Positions 1 to 8,752 of a stretch of 64,000 nucleotides of DNA are shown one piece after another. The position numbers and the translations under genes are program-made. Each line of letters starts with the position of its first letter. The stretch's first letter is position 1. Under the pieces are notes generated by a model. It had not been told where the DNA came from. It searched no databases and saw only the letters and a list, made by a program, of their open reading frames with translations. Origin of the DNA: Lentimicrobiaceae bacterium (lineage in GTDB: Bacteria; Bacteroidota; Bacteroidia; Bacteroidales; JALOCA01); assembly GCA_023227965.1 (NCBI GenBank), contig JALOCA010000009.1:25174-89173 (forward strand), in the 5' to 3' direction.

Positions 1-694
1 CCATTGTTTGGGGGTTGTTAACAGGGATTAAACGTTTTTGCATGAACGATTGCCAGGCATCATTTGCCATTTCGGGTTCTGCAGCTATAACCAGTGTGCC
101 GGGCGAAAAATATCTCACCGAAAGGGATGTACCGCTTAGCAAACCACCGCCTCCAACGGGAGCAATAATATAATCTAAGTGATCATCAACTTGTTCAATA
201 AGCTCTTTTGCCACGGTTGCCTGCCCGGCTATTATCCTGTAATTATTGTAAGGATGTATTTCAACAGCTCCTGTTTCCGCAATCACTTTGCAAAGGGTTT
301 CCTCCCTCGATTGTAGATTGGGCTTGCAAAAAGTTATTTTCCCGCCATAGTTTTTAACGGCTTCCACTTTCACCCGGGAAGAATTTTCGGGCATCACAAT
401 GTTTGCGTCACATTTTCGGAGAGAAGCAGCCAGCGAAAGTGCTGCGGCGTGATTACCAGAAGAATGGGTTGCTACGCCTTTTATTATTTCATCATCGGAG
501 AGTGATAGAACAGCATTTGAAGCTCCCCGGAATTTGAAAGCTCCCGTTTTTTGAAAATTTTCGCATTTTAAAACGACTTCACAATCTGTTAATGCATCTA
601 AAGTTTGGGAGGTAAGTACAGGAGTAAGGTGAATAAATGCCTTAATCCGATTGTGGGCGGCATGAATATCAGAAGCAGAGGGAACTGAATTCAT
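1..694 (-). CDS. Serine/threonine dehydratase or serine racemase, PLP-dependent (C-terminus outside window)
   Basis: A fold-type II PLP enzyme that would deaminate L-threonine or L-serine to a 2-oxo acid, or racemise serine. About 231 residues are present; the gene runs off the left edge. Translating back from the ATG at 694 gives the lysine motif GAFKFRGA that binds PLP (about residues 50-57), the substrate loop SSGNHAA and the glycine-rich phosphate loop PVGGGG near residue 195. The start lies 4 bases after the stop of the phosphatase gene, so the two are probably cotranscribed with dnaA upstream. Whether it is a catabolic dehydratase, a biosynthetic one with an ACT domain, or a racemase depends on the missing C-terminus. 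Confidence 0.85.
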   Translation of the reverse strand, partial: MNSVPSASDIHAAHNRIKAFIHLTPVLTSQTLDALTDCEVVLKCENFQKTGAFKFRGASNAVLSLSDDEIIKGVATHSSGNHAAALSLAASLRKCDANIVMPENSSRVKVEAVKNYGGKITFCKPNLQSREETLCKVIAETGAVEIHPYNNYRIIAGQATVAKELIEQVDDHLDYIIAPVGGGGLLSGTSLSVRYFSPGTLVIAAEPEMANDAWQSFMQKRLIPVNNPQTM

Positions 695-698
695 ACTT

Positions 699-1160
699 TC
701 AGGCATTAATTTTTTCAACAATTTTTTCACAAGCAATATCAATCAGTTGAAAGGCTCGTTCAAAATCAATCATTCCTCCATACCATGGGTCGGGAACATT
801 CAGGTTTTCACCAGGCTTGTCAGCATTCATCAGGTAATCTACTTTTTGCCGGTCGGAATCATTATGTGCATAATACATAACATCTCTGTAATTCATTGCA
901 TCCATGACATATATTTTGTCATACATCTCAAAATCAGACTTTTGAAATAGACGTGCTCTGTGTGCCGAGATATCAATTCTATGTTTTTTAGCCATAGCTA
1001 TGGCTCTGCTATCGGGGGAATCGCCAACATGAAAATATTCCATTCCTGCAGAATCCACTTCAACACCCATAATGCCTTTTTTGTTGATTTTATGTCGTAA
1101 AATACCTTCTGCTAACGGGCTGCGACAGATATTGCCCATGCAAACCATTAATATTTTCAT
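699..1160 (-). CDS. Low-molecular-weight protein tyrosine phosphatase
   Basis: Cytosolic phosphatase of the arsenate reductase/LMW-PTP fold, removing phosphate from tyrosine residues (or possibly small phosphomolecules). The 153 residues match the family length. The P-loop CX5R is at the N-terminus (C7, R13 in CMGNICRS), and the general acid is D124 in the DPWYGG motif. The gene sits 32 bases after dnaA and 4 bases before the dehydratase. In many bacteria such enzymes pair with a tyrosine kinase for capsule export, but no such kinase is in this window, so the substrate is open. Confidence 0.93.
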   Translation of the reverse strand: MKILMVCMGNICRSPLAEGILRHKINKKGIMGVEVDSAGMEYFHVGDSPDSRAIAMAKKHRIDISAHRARLFQKSDFEMYDKIYVMDAMNYRDVMYYAHNDSDRQKVDYLMNADKPGENLNVPDPWYGGMIDFERAFQLIDIACEKIVEKINA

Positions 1161-1192
1161 TTATGCAGTTTGAAAAAATATAAAACGGCTGT

Positions 1193-2641
1193 TTAGATTT
1201 TGATTTTCTTTTCAAGATCTTCTACATAATTCCGGAACTGCTTGTCGGTTTCAACCAAGTTGTTAACGGTTCTGCAGGCATGTAACACGGTAGCATGGTC
1301 TTTATTGCCACAATGCAGGCCAATAGTTGTGAGCGATGCTTTGGTATGTTTTTTTGCAAAAAACATGGATAGCTGTCGTGCCTGCACTACTTCCCGTTTT
1401 CTTGTTTTGGAATTCAAGGTATCTACCTGCAAGTTGAAGTAGTCGCATACGATTTTTTGAATATAATCTATCGAAATCTCTTTAGTTGTATTTTTTACAA
1501 ACTTGTCAATCATTTGCTTGGCAAGTTCAATGGTAATGGCTTTTTTGTTAAGTGACGATTGTGCAAGAATGGAAATCAGCGCGCCTTCCAGTTCCCTGAT
1601 GTTGGTTGTTATGCTGTATGCCAGGTATTCAATTACATCTTCTGGCATGGTAATTCCATCATTATACAGCCGTTTGTGCAGTATTGCAATTCGTGTTTCG
1701 AGGTCGGGTATCTGGAGGTCGGCAGCAAGACCCCATTTAAAACGGGATAATAACCGGGGCTCGATCCCTTTCATTTCTACCGGAGCCTTGTCGGAGGTGA
1801 TAACGATTTGCTTGCTTTTTTGGTGAAGGTGATTAAAAATGTGAAAGAAAACATCTTGTGTTTTTTCTTTTCCTGCAATAAATTGAATGTCGTCAACGAT
1901 AAGTACATCCATTATCTGATAAAAATGAATAAAATCATTCTGATTGTTATTTCTCACGGCATCAATAAACTGCTGAATCATTTGCTCGGCAGAGACATAC
2001 AGTACCGTTTTTTCGGGAAATTGCTGTTTTACCTGTATTCCCACGGCATGAGCAAGATGGGTTTTTCCTAAACCGACATTGCTGTAAATAAACATAGGGT
2101 TAAATGCCGTTTTTCCCGGATTATTAGCAACGGCAAAGCCGGCAGAGCGGGCTAAGCGGTTACAATCTCCTTCAATAAAATTGTCAAAAGAGTAAGATTC
2201 GTTGAGCTGGGAATTAACTTTAATTTTCTTTAAACCAGGTATTATAAAAGGGTTTGGTATTTCTTTGGAGGAGCCTTTGTTAATATCAATGGGCATGGCT
2301 ACAGATGGGTTATAGATACTCTTCTTGTTACTGGTAGGTACCTGTATAGTAAAAGGTGCTTCATTTTGATTAGATGATGAAAATGAACTATCCATAATTA
2401 TACTGTATTCCAGTCGTCCGGCAGAACCCAATTCGCTTTTAATGGTTTTTTTAAGCAATGTAATGTAATGCTCCTCGAGCCATTCGTAAAAAAACTGACT
2501 GGGTACTAAAATTGTGAGAACCTGCTCTTCGAGCCGGATAGGCTTTATGGGTTCGAACCATGTTTTAAAACTTTGATAACTAATGTTGTCCTTAATTATT
2601 TTCAGACAATTACCCCAAACTTCATTAAAGTCATGCTTCAT
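1193..2641 (-). CDS. dnaA: Chromosomal replication initiator DnaA
   Basis: AAA+ ATPase that binds DnaA boxes and melts the replication origin. The 482 residues show an N-terminal DnaB-interaction domain (about 1-75), a variable linker, the Walker A motif NVGLGKT near residue 188, Walker B VLIVDDIQF near 247, and a C-terminal helix-turn-helix with the DnaA signature (GNKDHATV, about residue 446). The ATG at 2641 follows a very AT-rich leader of about 400 bases. A degenerate DnaA box 34 bases upstream (2675-2683) could serve autoregulation. The genes downstream (phosphatase, dehydratase) are unrelated to replication; dnaN is not adjacent, which is usual for Bacteroidota. Confidence 0.98.
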   Translation of the reverse strand: MKHDFNEVWGNCLKIIKDNISYQSFKTWFEPIKPIRLEEQVLTILVPSQFFYEWLEEHYITLLKKTIKSELGSAGRLEYSIIMDSSFSSSNQNEAPFTIQVPTSNKKSIYNPSVAMPIDINKGSSKEIPNPFIIPGLKKIKVNSQLNESYSFDNFIEGDCNRLARSAGFAVANNPGKTAFNPMFIYSNVGLGKTHLAHAVGIQVKQQFPEKTVLYVSAEQMIQQFIDAVRNNNQNDFIHFYQIMDVLIVDDIQFIAGKEKTQDVFFHIFNHLHQKSKQIVITSDKAPVEMKGIEPRLLSRFKWGLAADLQIPDLETRIAILHKRLYNDGITMPEDVIEYLAYSITTNIRELEGALISILAQSSLNKKAITIELAKQMIDKFVKNTTKEISIDYIQKIVCDYFNLQVDTLNSKTRKREVVQARQLSMFFAKKHTKASLTTIGLHCGNKDHATVLHACRTVNNLVETDKQFRNYVEDLEKKIKI

Positions 2642-3049
2642 TAATAAAATTTTTTTTTATTTGGTTATCAGTTTTGTGGATTTTTGTAAACATTAATTTT
2701 TTTCCTTTTTATACTCATTATCAATGCCTGATATTACTAAGGATTTTAGTCATGTTTTTGAAAAACTTTTAAACAAAAGTGGCATTGAAAAAGTGTATAA
2801 AAAATTTTTTTTGGTATTGTTTTTTAAAAATTTTATTCATATATGGCAAAATAACTTTTTTAAAATTTAAATCGGGGAAGTAAAAAATCAAATATTGTAT
2901 GTTTCAGAAATACAATAAAATAGAAAAATTAATTTTTAAAAAATGTATTTTTGAGTACTTCCCAAATTTAATTAAATTTTTGTAAAAAAAAATATTTAGC
3001 AAAAGAAATCACGAAAAAGGCACTTTTTTTTGAAAAACAGGTTAAGGTG
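2642..3049. other. AT-rich intergenic region upstream of dnaA; candidate regulatory or origin region
   Basis: No gene is visible in these 408 bases between the start of dnaA and the end of yigZ. The stretch is dominated by A and T runs that could melt easily. Two sites match the DnaA-box complement TGTGGATAA at 7 of 9 positions: TGTGGATTT at 2675-2683 and AGTGTATAA at 2792-2800. That is weak for an origin, which normally shows several near-perfect boxes, so a promoter with autoregulation is the safer reading. Confidence 0.35.
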
Positions 3050-3670
3050 TTACATTGAACAAAAATGGATAAATTGTAATGAAATACTTTTTAGTTTTTT
3101 AAATCGTTCAATGGTTGACTCTGCCTTATTCTTGCGTACTGAAAATTGGATTTTACACCTGTTTTCAAAATCTTGAGACTCAATTTTTATATCATCTTCT
3201 TTTAGTATTTTCATCATATCGTTCATTTGGAGGTAGTCAAACTCTATTACATAGGTTTCCATAACTATTTTTGTTATGGCTTCGGTTTGGTTTAGTGCAT
3301 CTAATGTTGCTGATTTGTAGGCATTGATTAATCCGCTTACACCCAGTTTGATGCCTCCAAAATAGCGAACAACCACCACAAGTGTATTAGTAAGTCCCTT
3401 TGAAATCAATTGGTTAAGAATGGGTTTCCCGGCAGTCCCTGTTGGTTCCCCATCATCGTAGCTTCTTTGCGCAGATTTGTCGGAACCTAAAACGTAAGCA
3501 AAGCAATGGTGCCGGGCATCGTGGTATTTTTTTCTGATTTCTTCGAGTGTGTTTTTAATTTCCTCTTCTGTTTGTACAGGAAACGCATGTGCAATAAAAC
3601 GACTTCCTTTGTCTTTGAATAAGCCTTCGCTTTGGTATTTAATGGTTTGAAATGTGTCTTCGAACAGCAT
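3050..3670 (-). CDS. YigZ/IMPACT family protein (UPF0029)
   Basis: Member of the YigZ/IMPACT family, whose eukaryotic homologues modulate translation control through GCN2; the bacterial role is not settled. The 206 residues contain the conserved core YDDGEPTGTAGKP (about residue 72) and the following RYFGGIKLG motif, then the C-terminal ferredoxin-like DUF1949 region. The gene is divergent from the EamA exporter with about 77 bases between. The start at 3670 is the only sensible ATG ahead of the conserved domain. Confidence 0.9.
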   Translation of the reverse strand: MLFEDTFQTIKYQSEGLFKDKGSRFIAHAFPVQTEEEIKNTLEEIRKKYHDARHHCFAYVLGSDKSAQRSYDDGEPTGTAGKPILNQLISKGLTNTLVVVVRYFGGIKLGVSGLINAYKSATLDALNQTEAITKIVMETYVIEFDYLQMNDMMKILKEDDIKIESQDFENRCKIQFSVRKNKAESTIERFKKLKSISLQFIHFCSM

Positions 3671-3710
3671 CTGGATGGATATTTTCAGTTTTAAAAATAC
3701 GATAAAATAA

Positions 3711-3718
3711 TACCTTTG
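3711..3718 (+). promoter_or_regulatory. -7 element TACCTTTG, EamA gene
   Basis: Exact match to the Bacteroidota sigma-ABfr -7 consensus TAnnTTTG, 29 bases before the TTG start of the EamA gene. No convincing -33 TTTG is seen. Confidence 0.55.
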
Positions 3719-3747
3719 TTTCCACTTTTTACGAATAAATAATTAAC

Positions 3748-4647
3748 TTGATACAATCTCACATTGGCGAATCGGCAGCGCTGTTAACGGCATTTTTTTG
3801 GACTATTACTGCGCTTGCATTTGAAGCTGCAAGTAAAAGAGTGGGCTCGTTAACGGTAAATATTTTGCGCCTGAGCATTGCTTTTGTTATTTTCTCTGTT
3901 TTTGGTTTCTTTTCTAGGGGAATTTTCTTTCCTTATGATGCCAGTCTGCATAATTGGTGCTGGTTAGCGTTGTCGGGGCTTGTTGGATTTGTTTTTGGTG
4001 ATTACATGCTTTTTAGGGCTTATGTATTAATTGGAGCCAGAATTTCGATGTTAATAATGGCTTTAGCTCCCCCCATAGCAGCAATAACAGGGTGGGTAAT
4101 GTTAGGTGAGGCTTTTTCGTTGCAGCATTTATTTGGGATGCTGTTAACGTTGAGCGGTATTGCCCTTGTAATATTAAAAAAGAATGAGCAAAAAACTGAA
4201 AGAATACGGTTTTCCTACCCCGTAAAAGGATTGTTAATTGCCTTAGGCGGAGCGGCAGGGCAGGGGATAGGTTTGGTTTTCAGCAAATATGGAATGCAGG
4301 ACTACAATGCTTTTGCGGCTTCTCAAATCCGGGTGTTTACCGGAGCTTTAGGTTTCGGGGTTTTATTTTTTATTTTTCGTTCGTGGAAAAAGGTGGGGAC
4401 AGCATTAAAAAGCAGGAAAACAATGAAAAGTCTTCTTATTGGTTCCTTTTTCGGGCCTTTTTTAGGTGTATCATTTTCTCTGATATCTATACAGTATACT
4501 ACTACCGGTATTGCCTCTACAATTATGGCGATAGTTCCGGTTCTTATTATTCCTCCATCTATATGGTTTAAAAAAGAAAAAATTAAAAAAATTGAAATTG
4601 CTGGTGCCGTGATTGCAGTAATCGGAGTTGCTATTTTCTTTTTATAA
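3748..4647 (+). CDS. EamA/DMT-family membrane exporter
   Basis: Ten-helix inner-membrane protein of the drug/metabolite transporter superfamily, with two EamA repeats (about residues 8-145 and 160-298), each rich in hydrophobic helices. The substrate cannot be read from sequence. The first helix starts almost at once and an in-frame stop (TAA at 3736-3738) bounds the gene upstream, so the TTG at 3748 is the most likely start; no ATG lies ahead of the first helix. A -7 promoter element lies 29 bases upstream. A hairpin after the stop separates it from the convergent pyrophosphatase gene. Confidence 0.88.
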   Translation: MIQSHIGESAALLTAFFWTITALAFEAASKRVGSLTVNILRLSIAFVIFSVFGFFSRGIFFPYDASLHNWCWLALSGLVGFVFGDYMLFRAYVLIGARISMLIMALAPPIAAITGWVMLGEAFSLQHLFGMLLTLSGIALVILKKNEQKTERIRFSYPVKGLLIALGGAAGQGIGLVFSKYGMQDYNAFAASQIRVFTGALGFGVLFFIFRSWKKVGTALKSRKTMKSLLIGSFFGPFLGVSFSLISIQYTTTGIASTIMAIVPVLIIPPSIWFKKEKIKKIEIAGAVIAVIGVAIFFL

Positions 4648-4649
4648 AA

Positions 4650-4678
4650 AACTCCCGGCAGTGGGGTTGTCGGGAGTT
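4650..4678 (-). terminator. Rho-independent terminator after the membrane pyrophosphatase gene
   Basis: Eight-base stem AACTCCCG/CGGGAGTT with a 13-base loop. Read on the minus strand it is followed by a T run (4645-4650), so it mainly ends hppA; it may also slow plus-strand transcription from the EamA gene. Confidence 0.8.
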
Positions 4679-4697
4679 ACCAATAGATTATTATTCT

Positions 4698-7079
4698 TTA
4701 TTTTTTAATACGCATTTGGTAAAATGACCTGTACACAAAATACAGGGCAATTATTAGGAAAACTGAACCCACAATAGGTCCGATACTTCTGAATCCTTCA
4801 GAAATGGCTATTTGCATTGCCAGCAAGCCAAAAAGTGTAGTAAACTTGATAATAGGGTTTAAGGATACCGAAGACGTGTCTTTAAAGGGATCTCCCACGG
4901 TGTCGCCAATAATGGTGGCTTCATGCAAAAGAGTTCCTTTTTCCTTTAAATCCACTTCCACAACCTTTTTGGCATTATCCCAAGCTCCGCCTGCATTTGC
5001 CATAAAAATTGCCTGAAACAGACCAAATACAGCAATAGAAATTAGGTAACTTACAAAAAATGAAGTAGGGTTAGCACCATTTACTGGTGCGGAAAAGAAT
5101 GCAAAAGCAAGGGCAAACGAGAAAACGGCAATAAAAATGTTAAACATTCCTTTTTGTGCGTATTGTGTACAAATTTTAACCACTTCTTTCGACTTTTCGA
5201 TGGATGCCTTTTTTTCGGCACCTTCATCCAAATTGATATTACGTTTGATATATTCTACGGCACGGTGAGCCCCGGTAGTAACAGCCTGAATAGAAGCACC
5301 TGTAAACCAATATATAACAGCACCACCACAAATAAAACCCAAAATAGTATAGGGGTTTAGTATATTCAATATAGATTCGGGCTCTATTCCTAACTTATTT
5401 TTAATGACCAGAATCAATGAAAAAATCATTGTTGTAGCACCCACTACGGCAGTTCCTATCAGCACAGGTTTTGCAGTGGCTTTAAAGGTGTTTCCTGCAC
5501 CGTCGTTGGCTTCAAGGTAGTATTTTGCCTTTTCAAAGTCGGGAGTAAAGCCATAATCTTTTTCAATTTTTGTTGTTATTTCTTTGGTTTCTTCTATCAA
5601 TGATAATTCATAAATACTTTGTGCATTGTCAGTAACTGGTCCGTATGAATCCACGGCTATCGTAACGGGACCCATGCCTAAAAATCCAAATGCAACCAAC
5701 CCAAATGCAAAGACAGAGGGATAGATCATGTAATCGCTGAGTCCGTATAAACTGGCAAAGTAGGCTATTGCCATAAGCATAAAAAATACCATTCCGTTCC
5801 AGAATGCACTAAAATTGCCTGCTACTAATCCTGATAAAATAGTAAGAGAAGCGCCTCCCTCACGTGAAGCAGTAACAATTTCATTAACATGCTTCGATTT
5901 AGGACTGGTAAAAATTTTAGTGAATTCGGGTATTAAGGCTGCACCTAACGTGCCGCAGCTTATGATGATTGAGAGAATAAACCACAGGTTATTGGGAAGG
6001 CTTCCCAGTTGCCAGTAGCTGATAAGAAATGTTACAATGATAGAAAGCAGAGACGTTATCCAGACCAGTGCGGTAAGGGGAACTTCAAAGTCGAGATTTT
6101 CTTTATTTTCGTAACGTATTTTACTGAGTAATTTATTTATGTAGAAGGCAATGATAGAGGTTACTATCATTAGAATACGCATAAGAAAAATCCAAGTAAG
6201 CAGTTCGGTTTGATAAGTAATATCGCTAACAGCAAGAACTATAAAACTAATGAGTGCTACCCCGGTAACTCCGTAAGTCTCGAACCCGTCAGCGGTAGGA
6301 CCTACACTATCTCCGGCATTATCGCCTGTACAGTCGGCTATTACACCAGGGTTTCTGGGATCATCTTCTTTAATGTTGAAGACAATTTTCATCAAATCTG
6401 AGCCTATGTCGGCAATTTTTGTAAAAATTCCGCCAGCTATCCTCAGGGCAGAAGCCCCTAACGATTCGCCAATGGCAAAACCTACAAAACTGGCTCCTGC
6501 ATATTGCCTGGGAATAAATAAAAGGATGATAAGCATCATAATCAGTTCTACCGAAACCAGCAGTACGCCTATGCTCATCCCTGCATCCAAAGGTATATTC
6601 AATAATTTCAGCGGTTTGCGTTCCAAAGAAGCAAATGCCATGCGGCTATTGGCAAGAGTGTTCATCCTGATTCCAAACCATGCTACCCCGTACGAACCCA
6701 ATATCCCCACAACTGACCAGCCGAGAATCAGCAAAACCCCTCCAACAGGCGTTTGTTGCAGGTATCCGAAATAAAAAGCTATACAGGCAGCAATAAACAA
6801 TTCGAGAATTAGAAGAAATTTCCCCTGCTGAATAAGGTATGTTTTGCAGGTTTCGAAGATTACGTTGGCAATTTCTAACATAGAAGGATGGGAACGCAAT
6901 CGTTTAACTTTTACAAATTGATACAACCCGAAACCCAGCCCTAAAACGCAGATAAAAAAACCGAAAATCAATAAATTATTTTGGCTTTCGGTTAATTGCG
7001 GAATTTTAAGGTCGGTTTCACTGGCAAGCGCTACCGCAGGAAAAAATAAAATAAGGATAAACACAAAAAGTCTTTTCAT
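4698..7079 (-). CDS. hppA: Membrane-integral ion-pumping pyrophosphatase
   Basis: Inner-membrane pump that couples PPi hydrolysis to export of H+ (or Na+). The 793 residues comprise about 16 helices after a hydrophobic N-terminus. Near residue 240 the substrate-binding stretch EDDPRNPGVIAD is followed by CTGDNAGDSVGPTADGFE, where most relatives have NVGDNVGD and then AADLFES or a similar sequence, so this is a divergent subgroup. The determinant of potassium dependence reads GNTFKA: lysine at this place marks potassium-independent enzymes in the known family. Downstream motifs with GGAWDNAKK and GDTVGDPFKDT are intact. It is monocistronic, with a -7 element 25 bases upstream and its own terminator. 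Ion specificity is inference. Confidence 0.95.
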   Translation of the reverse strand: MKRLFVFILILFFPAVALASETDLKIPQLTESQNNLLIFGFFICVLGLGFGLYQFVKVKRLRSHPSMLEIANVIFETCKTYLIQQGKFLLILELFIAACIAFYFGYLQQTPVGGVLLILGWSVVGILGSYGVAWFGIRMNTLANSRMAFASLERKPLKLLNIPLDAGMSIGVLLVSVELIMMLIILLFIPRQYAGASFVGFAIGESLGASALRIAGGIFTKIADIGSDLMKIVFNIKEDDPRNPGVIADCTGDNAGDSVGPTADGFETYGVTGVALISFIVLAVSDITYQTELLTWIFLMRILMIVTSIIAFYINKLLSKIRYENKENLDFEVPLTALVWITSLLSIIVTFLISYWQLGSLPNNLWFILSIIISCGTLGAALIPEFTKIFTSPKSKHVNEIVTASREGGASLTILSGLVAGNFSAFWNGMVFFMLMAIAYFASLYGLSDYMIYPSVFAFGLVAFGFLGMGPVTIAVDSYGPVTDNAQSIYELSLIEETKEITTKIEKDYGFTPDFEKAKYYLEANDGAGNTFKATAKPVLIGTAVVGATTMIFSLILVIKNKLGIEPESILNILNPYTILGFICGGAVIYWFTGASIQAVTTGAHRAVEYIKRNINLDEGAEKKASIEKSKEVVKICTQYAQKGMFNIFIAVFSFALAFAFFSAPVNGANPTSFFVSYLISIAVFGLFQAIFMANAGGAWDNAKKVVEVDLKEKGTLLHEATIIGDTVGDPFKDTSSVSLNPIIKFTTLFGLLAMQIAISEGFRSIGPIVGSVFLIIALYFVYRSFYQMRIKK

Positions 7080-7104
7080 ATGATTTTATTTTAAGTTATC
7101 AAAG

Positions 7105-7112
7105 CAAATTTA
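7105..7112 (-). promoter_or_regulatory. -7 element TAAATTTG, hppA
   Basis: Minus-strand match to TAnnTTTG, 25 bases before the hppA ATG. Confidence 0.6.
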
Positions 7113-7438
7113 GGCAAGAATTTAAAATAAACAAACAAAAAAATGATTCCATGCAGTGTGTTTTTCCAGTTTAATGTAAAAAATACACTTACTTATATTA
7201 TTAATATTTAATGCTATAAATGTAACTTTATCAATCAAAAAATATTATTTAGAAAACCAACAATAAATTACAGCACTTCATAACAAAACAGGTTTTTGAA
7301 AAAGTAAACTTTTTAATTCGGCTACGGAAAAAGAAGAGAATTGCAAAGTACAATTAGAACATTCATTCACTATTATCTGGTGAATTTATATACCTAGGTT
7401 CGGGTTAAGATTGTAAAACCATCTATATGATATATTTC

Positions 7439-7468
7439 AATATTTTACATTTCGCCGTAGGTGATGAA
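7439..7468 (+). repeat. 30-base dispersed repeat, copy 1
   Basis: Identical to 11644-11673 at 29 of 30 positions, in the same orientation; core TTTTACATTTCGCCGTAGG. Both copies lie between genes. A looser third copy is at about 7705-7735. Confidence 0.8.
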
Positions 7469-7500
7469 GTAATTGGACAAATAAAATATCGCATATCAAA

Positions 7501-7580
7501 CACGGATGATACGAATGTAACGGATTGGGATGGATTATGAAAATCCGTACCTTATAGCAATCTTACCAAAACCTTTTTTA
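7501..7580 (-). repeat. 80-base dispersed repeat, copy 1 (inverted relative to 41.4 kb)
   Basis: The reverse complement aligns without gaps to 41369-41448, 68 of 80 bases identical by hand count, including the shared core GGTTTTGGTAAG and TTTTCATAATCC. Neither copy is coding. Confidence 0.8.
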
Positions 7581-7844
7581 TAAACCACTAAGGGCACAAG
7601 GAAGACACTAAGGATTTTCCCATTTGTGATTTTTAGCGGTTTCTTGTGGTTTACTTAGTAACCTAAGTTGGCGTAAGGTTGCAAACCATTTCTGTAGTAT
7701 TTCGGCATGTTACATTGCGCCGCAGGGCGATAAAAACTTTTAAGGGTTTTTGAAAAAATAAACGTCCTTTCTATGGATGCTAAAACACTGACGGATAAAT
7801 AGTAAAACCTGTTTTTCTATATTATTAAACGCTAAACAAAACTA

Positions 7845-8711
7845 TTATTTCTGTTCCATTTCTATAAAACGGTATTTACTTACCTGCTTTAGTTTGCGTG
7901 TTGCAAGATCGAAATGAAAGTACTTATCAGGTTTAATGCCAGAAGAGAAATTGTTAGAAATATACTGGTTCATGAGGTAATCGAAAAAATAACTGCCATA
8001 TTTTGCACCCGCATAAGCAGCAAGGTCATATATGTCGTTAATTTGCAATGAATCATATGTGTATTCAAAATACACTGACTGATTTAAAACATTAAACTTG
8101 AACGCACCGTCGAAATAATCTTTTGCACTTTCTTCGGAATAAAGCAACTTTTTACTGCTGTTCCTGGCGCTGTCCTGGTTATTAACCCCGGAAATTTCGA
8201 ACCAACTACACAGATTTACAGAATTGATTCCAAACTCGTTGTATAAATGAATAGTATCGGCAAAATAGGCTTCATTGGTTACGGGAATAATATCTTCTTC
8301 AATTTGTAACTGTGCCATGTTAATGATATACATGTCGGAGTTATCGAGCGAGAGAAAATCCGTGGTTTCCAAAGGGGAGTACACTTTGAAATGCAATTTA
8401 CCCAATTCTTCGGAAAAAGCATTCATGTACCTGGCAATGAATAACGAATCGGAAAGGAGTTTCAGGTATGTACTTTTGGCAAAAAGTATCGAATCTGTTT
8501 TCGTGGTATTGGTATTTTCTGCTTGCCAGCTTTTTAAGTTTATTTTGTAGAGATAGTCGGGAGAAAGTAGCATTATCGGAATTTCGCCCGCATTGGTAAT
8601 GTACTTTTTTGCTAATTTCCGTTCAGCAGAACAGGAAATAAATAAGAAGAGGGCAGATAATATAACTATTATCAACCTTTTTCCTTTATTTTGCTTTTGC
8701 GATATTGGCAT
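7845..8711 (-). CDS. Hypothetical lipoprotein, unrecognised family
   Basis: A 288-residue protein with a lipoprotein signal: basic n-region, hydrophobic core and lipobox LFIS-C27, so probably membrane anchored on the periplasmic side. The remainder is rich in Tyr, Asp, Ser and Asn without a motif I recognise. The start at 8711 gives a normal signal length. A second ATG at 8756 overlaps the stop of the flavodiiron gene as ATGA and would suggest translational coupling, but adds 15 residues before the signal. Either way it is probably cotranscribed behind the flavodiiron protein; no own promoter is seen. Confidence 0.75.
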   Translation of the reverse strand: MPISQKQNKGKRLIIVILSALFLFISCSAERKLAKKYITNAGEIPIMLLSPDYLYKINLKSWQAENTNTTKTDSILFAKSTYLKLLSDSLFIARYMNAFSEELGKLHFKVYSPLETTDFLSLDNSDMYIINMAQLQIEEDIIPVTNEAYFADTIHLYNEFGINSVNLCSWFEISGVNNQDSARNSSKKLLYSEESAKDYFDGAFKFNVLNQSVYFEYTYDSLQINDIYDLAAYAGAKYGSYFFDYLMNQYISNNFSSGIKPDKYFHFDLATRKLKQVSKYRFIEMEQK

Positions 8712-8752
8712 CCGGAATGTCTTTCGAGATAAGTTTGTTAAAGATAAAGTAA

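Larger units (their letters stand above)
7080..7844. other. Gene-free intergenic region with degenerate dispersed repeats
   Basis: 765 bases without a credible gene. The right half carries an 80-base repeat also found inverted at 41.4 kb, a 30-base repeat shared with 11.6 kb, a degenerate second copy of the latter near 7705-7735, and stretches of the type CCACTAAG...CACTAAGG (from 7588). The hppA promoter is at the left end. The region looks like an accumulation site of intergenic repeats. Confidence 0.75.

Noticed and set aside
7426..7539. Short plus-strand frame of about 37 codons
   Set aside because: It begins in the 30-base dispersed repeat and runs into the 80-base repeat, so it is repeat-derived with no sign of coding.
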